Positions 49,495-61,855 of a DNA stretch of 64,000 nucleotides are shown piece after piece (positions within the stretch are counted from its first letter, which is position 1; every line of letters begins with the position of its first letter). Made by a program: the position numbers and the translations under genes. The notes beneath the pieces were generated by a model, which had not been told where the DNA came from, searched no databases, and worked only from the letters and a program-made list of their open reading frames with translations. The DNA comes from Hirudinaria manillensis (taxonomy: Eukaryota > Annelida > Clitellata > Hirudinida > Hirudinidae). Location: the NCBI GenBank assembly GCA_034509925.1, contig CM067537.1:2474001-2538000 (forward strand), read 5' to 3'.

Positions 49495-51848
49495 ATGAGT
49501 TTGTGGTCTGCTATTATCAATAGAGTCCCCATTTCTTTGGAGCGGGTTAATTATATTTTATTTCAATTATATTGAAAATACTAAAATGCCGTAACAATAA
49601 ATATTTTCTTTGGATTTTAGAGGTGCCTTTCCAACATCAGAACTTCGCTCCAATGTGTGAAGTACAGCAAAATACAAAATCCACCAGATCTCAAAAACAT
49701 AAAAGCACGAGCCCTCGCTCGTAACAGAAAAAAGGGGTATTCGTTGTTGGTAAATTTCCTTGATAATTTTAATATTTCATTTTAAAGACTGAAATGACAT
49801 TCATATCTTAAATAACGTTATCTTTTAGTTTTATTGTTATAACAAAGTGGAGCTTTAATTTGGTTATGTAGCAGCAATTGTTGTGCTTTTTTTCTTAACC
49901 TTGAGACTGACCAAATGCAATGCTTTTTAAGATCATACCGGCAGCGGCCTTCTGCTTGGGAGTGTGGCAAATATCAAGAAGGGAATGGAAGATAAATCTT
50001 ATAAAGGACTTAGAATCCAAGCTCAGCAAAGCACCAGCACCTTTGCCAGAAAAGTAATTTTCTTTAATTCTGGTTTCCCTTTTTAAAACTGCTTGTTTGA
50101 ACTTTTGTTTTCTAGCTACAATGAGCTGGATGACATGGAGTATAATAAGATAAAGGTTAGGGGCACTTTTGACCACTCAGGGGAAATATATATTCTTCCC
50201 AGGGTTGACCTTAATGCTTTGGGAAGCAGGTCATCCATTAGCGGGGCCTATGTTGTCACCCCCTTTCAACTTGATAACAACGAGTAAGTTCATGATTCAA
50301 GTTCTCTCAAATTTAAGCTGAGAAAATATCAAATTGCTTTCATTATAAATAACCGATTAATTATATTTCTACATTCACTGTAACATTGGCCATTCTTGAC
50401 TAAGCAGAATGATGCTTACGTGGATCAACTGCACTTTATAATGCAAACCATTCATTTCCACTAGTTCCAGCAAGAGTATATATTATTATATCTTGGTTAA
50501 GGTCTTGTAACTTGTTAAGTAGTAAAGTCGTGTCAATAAAAGTTGTTTAAAACATTGATCTCCTTCATGCTAGTGTCATCCTGATAAACAGAGGATGGGT
50601 ACCAAAGGCTAAGATCGACCCAAAAACTAGGCTCTCCGGGCAGGTGATTTATCTTCCATCTGGATTATCGTGAATTAATTTTTATTTAGGAAGGTTTCTT
50701 TCTATCCATCCATCCACCCACCCATCCTATAACACTTACTTGCATGATAGGTTACGTTCTTGTGTTTGTAATGAGCTGTTCTAAATGGGTTCCACTAGCT
50801 TTTTCGAACTTGGAAATAGGTTTTGCAAAACGTTTGTCAGGTTTTTTTTAATAAATTGAACACCAGTGCATGTTTAATTACAATTTTATAACAAGTTATT
50901 AGTAGAAGTAGATAAGTTGTGGTAGCTCCATCTTTAAAATGACATTTAATGATGACTGTTGATTCAGTTTTTTCCATCAATATGCTTTCCTAGATTCCTG
51001 CTGCACAAACTGCTTAATAATTTTTAATAAGAACTTGATGAAATTCATTTCAGGTGGAAGGCACAGTTGAAATTACAGGTATCCTCAGAAAATCAGAACT
51101 AGTGAGTTTCTAAAATCCTATGTAACCACAACCAAGACCATTTCCAAACTAATTTACTTATAATTGAACTTATCATAATTAAATCACTTTATTTTGGCAA
51201 TTTAATACAATTAAACCTAGAAACACCGTCCAAGCAAATACATTAAAATCATGCTTTTTGCTGAGCCATTCATTATAATACTTCAGAAATCAAAGTACAT
51301 GTCCGACCACGGGTCAAACAACGTGTGGCACCTGAGAGATATTGAAGGCATCGCCAAAACCTTAGGGACCCTTCCGATATACATCGATGCAGATCTGGGT
51401 GAGAACTGTTGAAACCTCCTGGCATGGCTTGTTGCATAAATTAACTGCAATTATCTAAATGCCAATCCATTATATATATATATTATGTAAGCAGACAACT
51501 TGTGTTTTCAAACAAACATGTACAAGCAAAACTTCTAAAGTTACTGTTACTTAATGACCACATCTGCATATTAATAATGTCAAGTTCCATCTTATTTTTG
51601 TGCAGATAGCTCTGTGAAGGGTGGTCCCATTGGAGGGCAGACCAGGGTTACATTGAGAAACGATCATCTCCAATACATTATCACCTGGTGAGTTGAAATG
51701 TCGATGCTCTCGTCGGCACCTGAGAGCTCAGAAAAAGGTCATGGGCTCCGAGGACATTCTCTAAGTCACCATTTATAATTCTAGGTTTTCTCTGTCTGCT
51801 GCAACATTATTCATGTGGTTCAAGTGGTTCACAAGCAAGAGAAGGTGA
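49495..51848 (+). CDS. SURF1: SURF1, cytochrome c oxidase assembly factor
   Basis: Nine exons: 49495-49545, 49621-49749, 49932-50053, 50116-50283, 50574-50643, 51054-51101, 51287-51398, 51606-51687 and 51785-51848. They sum to 846 nt, 281 residues. SURF1 is an inner-membrane protein needed for COX1 haem a3-centre assembly. A basic, acid-poor N terminus (residues 1-55) looks like a mitochondrial presequence. The first helix is [15 protein letters not shown], followed by RREWKINLI and [16 protein letters not shown]. Further on are [27 protein letters not shown] and [19 protein letters not shown], and the second helix is [15 protein letters not shown]. All are family landmarks in order. The first exon, including the ATG, is the least certain part. 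An ATTAAA signal lies at 51942. Confidence 0.95.
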
Positions 51849-52208
51849 ATGGCAGCAGATGCAACGACATGGAAGCCAATGCCTCATAGAACTGTGATCT
51901 GACTAAACTATTGTATTTGAGCAGATCATGATCTTTATGCAATTAAATATTCTATCAAAGTAACGTGACCGATTCCCAGACCACCCTCTCGCTTCTTCTG
52001 CGTTTCAGCCAATGCTGAATCTCATTTGAAAGTTTTAGCATGGAGATCGCTAGGGAAAATCTGTTCGCCAAATCCTTTAAACGAAAGATATATAGTGCCT
52101 TAATAGAGATTGAAACACCAAAAATGCAAAATTTGATAAAAAAACAATGAAGTCAGAGCATCATGATTCCTTTATTTCAAACAAGGTACTCGAGTCCTTA
52201 GATTTAGG
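51849..52208. other. Convergent intergenic region, SURF1 to RPS11
   Basis: 3' ends of two convergent genes. It contains ATTAAA (51942, plus) for SURF1 and AATAAA on the minus strand at 52171-52176 for RPS11. No other feature seen. Confidence 0.6.
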
Positions 52209-53470
52209 TCACATTTTCTGGAAAGCCTTCTTGGAAGAGCCTGTTCCCTTGGCAACCTTGATGACATTGAAGGTGACAGTCTTGCTGAGGGGACGGCATT
52301 CACCAACAGTCACTATGTCTCCGATCTGCACGTCTCTGTCAAAATACGTAATTCTTTATGATTACAAGGGGATGGCCGAGTAGAAACACTAGGAGCCAAC
52401 ACGGCTATAACCCTGAACATGCGAAAATTAGAGAGTAGAGGTCAGAGAGTCACACATCTAACTTTTTAGATGAATGTTAAAATACAACCAGGCAAAATAT
52501 TATTTTGACAGTAACATAATCAGAAGCAAAAACGGGTTTCTATGGACCGTTCTCTAAGCTTTCTACTCTATAAAAGCTCTCGAAATTTAAATAATTTCAA
52601 AACCTTCCTTATATAAACATTCTGCAAGCTCTAGACTTATATTAATCAATGATTAGTAATTGTAATATTTCAAATCCTGAAGCCCCAAACCTGAAGCAAG
52701 GGCTGAGATGAACAGACAAGTTCTTGTGTCTCTTCTCAAACCTCTGATACTTCTTAATGAAATGCAAATAGTCCCTCCTGATCACAATGGTTCTCTGCAT
52801 CTTCATCTTCAGGACAACTCCAGTAAGGATCCTGCCTCTGATGGAGATGTTGCCAGTAAATGGGCACTTTTTGTCAATATAGTGACCCTCAATGGCCTAA
52901 AACAGATTTTTTGGACTAAGTATGAACCCCAAGGGTTGAATTATATTCAAAATTACATGTTCCTAGGCCAGAATTCAAGGCCCAATCTTATAATTTCTCA
53001 CTACTGTGAATGCATAATGCCTCCATAAGGATTATCCAAAAAAATGAACTATTATTTATAATTGTTTATCCTGTGGGCTGGAACGTTGGTCGACCTCAAC
53101 TCGAATTGTAAGAAATTCACCATGAGGACCACACATTGTGAGGGTAACTATATTGCCACATCTAGTGAAAGCAACAAATATCAGCATACATGGGCGCTGG
53201 CTGCGAAATCGTCTCGGCAATGATACGAAGGTCGATTTCGTTAAAGGTAAAGCCTTCCGCTAACCTCCCTAGGGGCTTTGAATCCAAGTCCGACATTTTT
53301 ATAGTATCTCGGAACCTTGGTTGATTTGGAGCCAGTGGCTTTTTTCCTGTTAAGGAATACTGTGGGTTGTTTTTGGAAAGCCCTCTCAACCTGAGAAAGA
53401 ATCAATCCGCAAATTCAAAAAACCGAACAGAACAATACGAGTCGCGAACACGTACTTGGTGATCGGCCAT
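52209..53470 (-). CDS. RPS11: 40S ribosomal protein S11 (uS17)
   Basis: Four exons on the minus strand: 53456-53470, 53265-53390, 52691-52896 and 52209-52335. They sum to 474 nt, 157 residues (human 158). It is a small-subunit protein of the uS17 OB-fold family that binds 18S rRNA. Landmarks are [90 protein letters not shown] and [10 protein letters not shown]. The C terminus is KKAFQKM. Exon 1 holds only five codons, a layout common in ribosomal protein genes. The minus-strand sequence just before the ATG is pyrimidine-rich (CTATTTCCTTTTTCC), like a 5' TOP element. Poly(A) signal at 52171-52176. Confidence 0.97.
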
Positions 53471-53731
53471 TTTAGGAAAAAGGAAATAGCGGTGATGTCT
53501 CGATCGGGAACTAATATGTAAATTTTCGCTATTTGAGCTAAAAGCTAAAATTTTATGTTAATAAACTGCATAATCTTATAAATTATAAAAAAATGTTCTT
53601 AAAAATATTTTTATTATGATTTTGATTTGATAACATTCACTTTTAATAATAGGCGCCTATTGCAAACATAAGGATTTCTTTAAGAGCGAATGTTTTGATA
53701 GATCTTGGTTGGAAATGTTCAGGATTTAAAT
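53471..53731. promoter_or_regulatory. Short divergent promoter between RPS11 and BRCA2
   Basis: Only 261 bp separates the two start codons, so promoter elements are probably shared. The RPS11 side carries a pyrimidine tract consistent with a TOP start. The BRCA2 side has an acceptor-like TTCAG 10 bases before its ATG. Confidence 0.55.
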
Positions 53732-56700
53732 ATGAGCAAGCGCGAAGTTTCATATGTAAATTACAGTCACTTGAAGAGTCTTTTGAAGGGTAATTTCGTA
53801 TCTGTCATTACATTTGCTTATGCTAATTTTTAGTCATGTGCTGCAATAATGTCAGTAATTAAGACTTATTACCAGATAGCGCTTTTGTTTCAAGGCATTG
53901 AATTGTTTATAAACTGAGAATAGCTGTTCCAAGTCATAGCAAATTTGATTTAAGGAAGCTGACACAAATTTTTGAACCATTTATTATTGTTGTCAAAGGT
54001 TTTGGAAACAAAAGTGAAAATTGGGAGGAGGTCATACTAGAAGAATCAATTGAATTGCAGAACAATTTAGCTGATTCTACAATTTCTGTCTGTCCTTCTC
54101 AAATTCAAGAGAGAGCTACAAATAACCAAAGTTTCACACCATGTGATGATTCTACCCTATTTGATCGAGGCAAAAATTCTGACATTCCTAAGAGGATTGA
54201 ACCCAAGCTTACTGGATTAGGTTTGACTGAAAATAATATCACATGGGACAGTGGCATGGAAACACAAATTAGAGTTTCTGAATCTGATAACAGGCCGGAT
54301 CCAGTTGCAACATTGACTCACTCCTCTTCCAGAGAAATGGTTGGTTGATTTAATGGTGATAGCCTTTATGATTTTGTCATTCTGTGTAAATAACTATGTG
54401 GTCTCTGGTTTACTTTCTAATTGAAAGAATGAATAACTTTATACAGAATTAGAGCTAAATGATTAATTTAGTCATTATTTTAAAATTTCAAATCTACAGG
54501 AAACTTTAGTCCCATGTTCACCAGCTAACATAGAAATGACGGAATCAAAAGAGACGACTTCGTTAGATTCCACTGTTGCTAAAAGGGAAAAAACCCCTCC
54601 AAAACCTGTTAATGACGCCCTCTCAATATTTTTTGCAAGTCCAATATCTAAGCCTTGTGATAAATCTCTCAAAAAACCTCCAAAAAGGAAGGCTCTAAAA
54701 AGGAAACTATCTACAGATCAGGAATTGGATGATATTGAATTTTACAGGTCAGATGATAACTCCAGGTTCAAAGATGAAACCACAATTGGAAATGTGACAA
54801 CAGAAGTTGGTAATGCATCAGAGCTGGCTCAAGTTACAATCAATGAAGACACATTCAATCATAGATTGGACAATTTGGCCATGAATTCTCCGGCACGGAT
54901 TGAAGACAAAAAGAGAATGCTCATGAATAATCCAGGATATGATGCCTTGAATTGTACTGAATTTTCTTTTTGTCCTGATTCAACCCTGGTATCCTCTCCA
55001 TTTTCCCACCAAGCAAGGACTTCCACTCCTGTCAGGCCCCCTAACAAGAAGGCCAGGTTGTGCCTTCGGACTGAAGATCCGTTTCCGTCGGAAGTCGACC
55101 TGAGACTGAAAGATTCCATCATAAATTCTCTAAAGGTCGTGAAAAGTGATGAAAATCTGCCTGGTAAATTAGTCAATGACATCGATTCATCATTCATTCA
55201 GAATGTACAGACGCAAAGGGGTAAGTTTTCTTATCCGAACAAAGCTCAAATTGAACACTTTATGATTGAAAATGCAATTCTTCCAAGTAACAATCTGATT
55301 GATATATCCATAAACTCTGTGAAAGATTGGCCTGCAGAAGACAAGTTAAAATTAAAGAAATATGCCAGCTTAACTTCAAAAGTTGAAAGGTCTCATCAAG
55401 TTCCACCAGTGAAGCGAAGGTTTTCTGATTTTGGATGTCAAAGAGTTGAAAACATGGCAATAAGCAACTTGCTGGATCCAACTTTGCAATCTACAGATCA
55501 ATCTCGAACCAATGCAAGGGACACGGCAGTTTCTAATTCAGCAATTTCTAGACAAGTACACTCCGGCACTCCTACGGGTGCTTTTCCATCAAGCCACCAA
55601 GTTTTTGACTCAAATTCCATGCACAGCAGCCTAGGCCATGACAGGAATGTTCAGGTTATATTAGCACAGTCTACAAAATTCCTAAATGACAAGGATCCTT
55701 CTTGTACGGTTACCAGTAATCAGAGTTTAAATAGCAACAATGTAAATGTTGACACCAAAGCTGGATTGGCCACTCATGATCAATTTGTGCCAGAACCAAA
55801 TAATATATCTTCATTCAAACCCGAAAGTGGCAAGAAAATTCAACCGACCGATGCTGCCATGGACCGAGCAAAATTATTGCTTAAAGACATCTTCGAAGGC
55901 ACAGAAGGTTCATCAGAAAATGATCAGTTGGTCACAGGATTTGGTAGTTCCTCGATTGGTTTTGTCCGCGCGAGTCATTTAAAAGCCGACAAGAAATCGT
56001 CTCTTGTCGATCCGAACAACGACGTTCGGGAAAATATGATCGCTCCCGATCGGATAGAGGTCACAGAGTCCGTAGTGACCCTCAGCCAGAGTTTCGTCTG
56101 GAGTGAGCTTAAAAAGGATGCTGACAAGAAGGTTGTTGTTGAGAGGAAGCATTTGAAGCTTGATCTTTTGCAGATCATGAAGAGTGCAGAGAACTTGAAA
56201 TATCTTTGTAGGGAGGAGCAAATGCAAACCACAATTTCAATGGAACCTTTAAAATATGTCCAAATTTCTGAAGCCTCTTGTAGTTTTTCCAGCCCATTAA
56301 GAACAGCCAGTGCAATAGGCTTGCTGCCTCAAGTTGACAAACTGCCATCTATTGAGTTTGGGCAACAAACTGCCAATGATTCAAGTGCAAACAGGAAATT
56401 TGTGGAATCCAGTGATGCCAACAATGTTAAACTTGGTTTATCTGAAAAAGATATGAATGTTGAAAACAATAGGAACATGGTATCTGATGAAATTGATCAA
56501 AAGTCTGTAAACAAAATATGCACTGAGGTCCATGCACAAATCGATAATTCTAATAATAAAGAGAATCTCTTCCAAAATGGAAGTGAAGTCATCAAATTAA
56601 AATCCACAGTATCTTCTGACACTTTTAACCAAAATCAGAAACCTTGTTCTGAAGGGAGAATTTCTGACCAAGAAGAAGCCAGAGGACAATCATTTTCAAC

Positions 56701-59700
56701 CACCGAGGGTAAAGTAGACGTTCCAGTGTTTGCAGGGTTCAAAACGGGCAATGACCGAGAAATTTCAGTTAATCCAAAGTTTTTCGACAAGGCAAGGTTA
56801 TTGTTGTCAGATGTTGCAGTTGAAGAACACGAATCTCATGCTGAAGCAGGGTCAAGTGTTGCAGTAGGAATTTTAAACAACCATCAATCAAATCAAAATG
56901 TCAAGTCTTCTCCAGGTTTTCATGCAGCTCGAAATAAACTCAATAACTTTTCAGAGACAACTCTGAGCAAAGTGCAATCCCCATTTGAAGATCTTAATCA
57001 AATGGACCGGTCCAAACAATCTCTTCCTGCTAATCATTCGGCGAATGACGAAGTTAACCCACCTCGCATGAGCGACAGTATTGCTGATCACAAGGAGGGA
57101 CGGGATAATCCCTCAGAATTGTCGACACCATTTCTTTCAAGTGGAAGTAGAAAAACTGTTGTGGTTGCAAAAAAATCTCTCATGAATGCCAAACTACATT
57201 TACAGACATGTGAAGATGATAGGCCATTACAACCACAGAGTGATTTACATAAACTAGAAGGCAAATATTCAATTCCTTTTTCTACTTGCAATGGTAAATC
57301 TGGAGGAATGAAAAGCAATGAAGTGAAATCTGCCAATGTTGCAAACGTGTTCAAGGTACCTTACAAAAAGCCATTCTCAAGTACTAGGACTCATCCAGTC
57401 GATAACAAAGAAGATAAGGATTGCAACGTCCCCCACGATGATCTTGCTGAGGAGAGAAAGAATCAGGCGACCATAATTCGGATGAAGCTGAAGAATAAGA
57501 CCAGCCATCCAATCCTTGGATCCCTTTCATCACTGAGGACTAATTCCAAGGACAGAATTAATCTGAAGGATGCTGTCTGTCACAAAACTCCATCTTCCCA
57601 CGTCATCGATGACCTTCTCGACTGTGGCGTCATGCCAGCGACTCTGAACGTCTGCAGTCTGAACGCAGAGAGCCACACGTTCTACGCATCGGACTTGACC
57701 GAGAAAAAAAATTCAAGGACTTTTATAACGACCGATGGAGGCGTGGTTATTCCAGACGAATTGGGGGAGATAGGGAAGGAGGAATTCCACAAGGCTTTGC
57801 TGGCAGCACCTGGTGTTTCGCCGGCATCCGTGGACAAGAAATGGACGTACAACCATTACAGATGGATTGTTTGGAAACTCGCTTCCATGGAAAAAGCCTT
57901 TCCAGACGAGTTTGGCGGCAGATGTTTGACCGTAGATAATGTATTTTCACAGCTGAAATTCAGATACGACGTAGAAATAGCTCTTGGCAGAAGGAGTGCG
58001 CTGAAGAAAATATTCGAGAGAGACGATACCTCGAAGAAGGGTCTGGTGTTGTGTGTTGCAGACGTATTGAAGTCGGAGAAAAAGGACGATCAATTCAAGC
58101 TTATCTTGACCGACGGATGGTACAGTATTCCGGCCATTTTGGATGACTTGTTGAATTCTCTGGTTGCTCGTGGAATGATCAAAGTAGGAGTGAAGTTGTG
58201 CATTTTCGGATCTGAATTGACGGGTTCGGATGAAGCCTGCTCCCCTCTGGACGCCGTCGAAACGGTCAGCCTGAAACTGCACGGAAACTCCACCAGAAGA
58301 GCAAGGTGGCACTGCAAGCTCGGATTTCTTTACGGACAAATTCCGAAATTCGCCCTATCTTCCCTGTCTGGGGCTGGGGGCAATGTCGTCTGCTTGGATG
58401 CGCTCGTCACGAGAGTTTATCCGCTTTTGTATTACGAAAAGTACCCCGGTGGTGGTCAGGGCTCGATCAGAAACGCTCGCACGGAAAAGAAGTGTGCCGA
58501 TGATTTTGAAATCCGAAGGCACTCTTACGCGGAGAAGTTTTACGAAAAATGTGAAAAAGAATATCAAACTAGGCTGAAGAAAGATGGCAGCGGTTATCTC
58601 CAGGATTCCGAAAATAGCGATTCCCAAGACAGAAACGTCCAAAGCGGCATGGAAGAGAGCCTGTCCGACTTCATTAAAAGGAAATTGGAGATGGAAAAGA
58701 ATTTTATTCCGAGCAGGAATGTCACTCCACTGCTCAAGATCAAAATAGCAGGTTGTCATCCAAGGGACACGATGGCCAGAAGTGGTAAATATTTTGTCGT
58801 GCGTTTTGCATGCTTTAGAGTTGATGCAGATATTTGCTTGCAATATTTAGTTGGCGTCTTCGTTGAACTTTCCCCTGCATCTGCTTTTGGAAACAGGGCC
58901 TAGAATCGAATGTATTCCTGGAAGAACTTACATGTAATATGTGTCTGAAGTTTTTTTTTAAATTTGATTCATGCGTTTTGATTTTCCAGTGGCTATCCTC
59001 ACAATGTGGAATGCAACAGAAGATGTCATGACTCTGACGAAAGAAGGGTCAAGGCTGCTCATCTATAATGTCGTTGCTTCTGGCGAAAGATCAGACAACG
59101 TTCTAACACTAAACTCAAACATAAATACACGGTATAAGAGAAAGACTGCAGAAGACAGTCTCGTAAGACTCATTTACGAGCCAAGGCGCGTATCAAAACT
59201 CACGGACGTTTGTCTCGGCAACGACGATTACGACATCGTAGTTTTGATTGTCAAGATTTCCGACAAGAAGTTCCTCCCCAATTCTGCGTCTGGTTTCTGT
59301 GAAACCGCCCTGATAGCTGACGAGGAAGGGCGCGTTGGGGCCATTCTCTTCCAAGGGGGATTGGCTGCCCATGGTGTTGAAGGCGCATTTAAAGAAGGTG
59401 TTTTGATTGCCTGCAGTAACCTGAGAGTATTCAGAAACTATTATCCCCAAAAGTCAGCTCTCAACAGTAGCTTCTCAGGCAATGTTTCTTCTATGGTCAC
59501 TTTTAAAGCTCTTGAGCTGTCTGAATTTTCATGCCGACCTTACCAGAAGCATTTGAGCACTGCCGTTACGTCGTTCAATTCTCTCCTGAGTTCTGATAAA
59601 CAATTTCTGACCAATGCTCAGAAAGAGGTGGACGAAATATTGAATTCTGGAAAGAGCAACCTTACGATCGTAAGGACTCCAAGCGTTTCATCGGGGAAAA

Positions 59701-60024
59701 GGCTGGATGAGTTCAACAGGAATGTGTCATCGCTCCTTCGACTGAATACGAGTGACTCTGTGGCTTTCACGAAATCATTAGAAGAAGAAGATAAAGCATT
59801 TTCTGAGAGCTTCTCGTCTGGCACCAAGCCTTTATCATCAAATGCAAGACCAAGCGGCCTGAGAAAAAGTTCAGGTGCGGGATCCGCAATGCGGATAATA
59901 TTTTATTCTAAAACAAATAAAGAACTGCAATATTACTATTTTAGGTTTGCCTGCACCAAAGGAAGAACCCAAACCGGATGAATTTGATTATAACGGTTTC
60001 TCAGAGGAATGGACCTGCGATTAG
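53732..60024 (+). CDS. BRCA2: BRCA2 homologue, homologous recombination mediator
   Basis: Five exons: 53732-53789, 53924-54339, 54500-58784, 58990-59874 and 59945-60024. They sum to 5724 nt, about 1907 residues (human 3418). BRCA2 loads RAD51 onto RPA-coated ssDNA. The N terminus has NWEEVILEE (about residue 80), a candidate for the PALB2-binding helix. The middle is low-complexity with degenerate BRC-like repeats near 596 (FKPESGKKI), 902 (FKTGNDREISV) and 1036 (FLSSGSRKTVVV), and FVRA near 646. The DNA-binding domain is clear: helical domain from about 1235 (FHKALLAAPGV, YRWIVWKLASMEKAFP), OB1 (GLVLCVADVL, LTDGWYSIPAIL), OB2 (GGNVVCLDALVTRVYPLLYYEK) and OB3 (about 1650-1790). The C terminus is DEFDYNGFSEEWTCD. 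The exon 2 acceptor at 53922-53923 is weaker than the others. Family identity is firm. Confidence 0.93.
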
Positions 60025-60714
60025 TGCCGAAGATTGGCAGTGCTTGGGTGTCCACGTACTCGCCAAAGGATATGATTTGTTGGACTCGTTTTTTTAGACT
60101 GTGATGGTTTTTTTTCCAAATTCAGCTTTACTGATTTTGTTCCGAAAATTCTGAATTGTAAAATCTGAAAATACTTTCCTTGAAAACAGCTGAGACAAAC
60201 TGATTTTTTGAGCTTTGAAATCAAGTATTGGGGCCAGCTTTAACTCTCAGGTGCTAATACGCGGTGGGGAACTCGCGCGGTATTTGCACAGTATCTCGGT
60301 TTTGTATCGGAATATGTGTACACCACCCGGACCCTTTGATGGAGTGACAGATTCTTTAAATTAAACGTACTATTTCGTTAAATTCACATTTAAATATGGT
60401 CCAAGAGGCATTCCTCTAGGTGATTCGCGCTCTGCTATATTGTGATTAAATTTTAAAAAAATATCAGTATAATTGTCGACTGTTACACAGTTCATATTAC
60501 TTAATCAATTTTGTAGATGTTTAACACTTAAAGAAAGATATGGTATACATGCATTGATGCATTAAGTAAAAGAATTTTTTGAAACAAATTCAATGTTTCT
60601 ACTGCTAGTCTTTTAATAAGTTTAATCTGTAAATCTATCGCAAAACGGGCTTTTTTTCTTCGCCATTAATGTTTACGTCTTGTACTTTGTTTACAGTTGG
60701 GGCGATATTTAGAA
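60025..60714. other. Intergenic, BRCA2 to TSR2
   Basis: 3' flank of BRCA2 and 5' flank of TSR2. A TTTGTTTACAG acceptor-like site at 60686-60696 lies 18 bases before the TSR2 ATG. No exon beyond that is supported. Confidence 0.5.
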
Positions 60715-61855
60715 ATGAACACACCGAAGGAATGCCATTTAGAATGCATAAAGTCTATCATAAATAGCTGGGGAGAGTTTCAGGTAGTTGATTTAATTTG
60801 AACTCTCGGCATTCAGTTGTGCTTAGCAAACTTTGTTCTATGATCAATCATACTGCTTCTTTTATGCCCTAAACTAGTTTTTTTATTATGTGATATCGAT
60901 GTAATTTAGGCTTCTTATATGCCTGAAATCAATGCTTTTAATTATGACATCTTCACACAACCCAAACTATGAGGCATTTTCTCTAATATCAGATTATAAT
61001 ATTGACAATAGTGCAATAGTGACACATTAATAAGTTATTTGGAAACACAGGGGATGGTGGCTCAAGGATGCGCCGGAGCAAGCTCTAAAGAAAAAGCGGC
61101 ATGGCTGCCAACAGCAATTTTTGAGTGGATTTGGCATCCTAAGAACAGTTGGTTGCTTCTATGCATTTTTGTTTGTTCTTGTCAGCAAAAGCTGGACACC
61201 ATGCTCTCATTTGTAGGTGATGCTGATGCTTGTGAGTTGGAAGACATTTTTGACGATATCCTGAATGCTGAATTTAATCTCCAAATTTCAGATGATTCAG
61301 TTATTCAGGTTGACCATTTTTGCTCACTATGATTGGTGGATTTTACCGCAATTCATTTTTTTTACTAAATATTTCTGGGTCCTTTCCTCCAGGTGTGCAA
61401 CAAAATTCTTGACGCTCGGGCCCTCTGTCTTCGTGGAAGATGGGATGAAGCCAAACAAAACTACTGCACCGCCCCCAAAGTCTTGCCTTCCTTTGTAAGA
61501 GAAAATACTGGAAGCTCCAGCGAAGATGAAGACGACGACGACGAAGAGGTTAGAAAAACATCAGCCATTGTACAATCACTACTTAATAACAGAAATGCTA
61601 TTCTTTTTCAAACACATATTAAACACAATCTTAAATTCTACACAATAAAAACTTTCTTAAAAAGGACATGGAGGTCGAAGAGCCACCACAACTGGTTTCA
61701 GCAACCGAAAAAAACCAAGAGAAAAAGGGTACCCTTTCGAGATTTTGCAATCTTAATTTTAAACCGACTTAGCATTTCCATCTCCAGATGCCAAGCCAAA
61801 AGTCGACGAAGACGGATGGGAGACGGTGTCGAGCAGAAAGACGAAGCAGAAATAA
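60715..61855 (+). CDS. TSR2: TSR2, pre-rRNA processing factor and RPS26 chaperone
   Basis: Six exons: 60715-60783, 61051-61147, 61217-61308, 61393-61548, 61665-61728 and 61788-61855. They sum to 546 nt, 181 residues (human 191). TSR2 escorts eS26 (RPS26) into the nucleus for 40S assembly. Landmarks are SSKEKAAWLPTAIFEWI, ACELEDIFDDILNAEFNL with DDSVIQ, CLRGRWDEA, an acidic stretch (SSSEDEDDDDEE) and the conserved end VDEDGWETVSSRKTKQK. Phases agree through all introns. The polyacidic segment fits binding of a basic ribosomal protein. Confidence 0.93.

Noticed and set aside
49895-50176. Minus-strand 93-residue frame
   Set aside because: It is antisense to SURF1 exons 3 and 4.
58355-58843. Minus-strand 162-residue frame
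   Set aside because: It is antisense to the BRCA2 DNA-binding domain exon.
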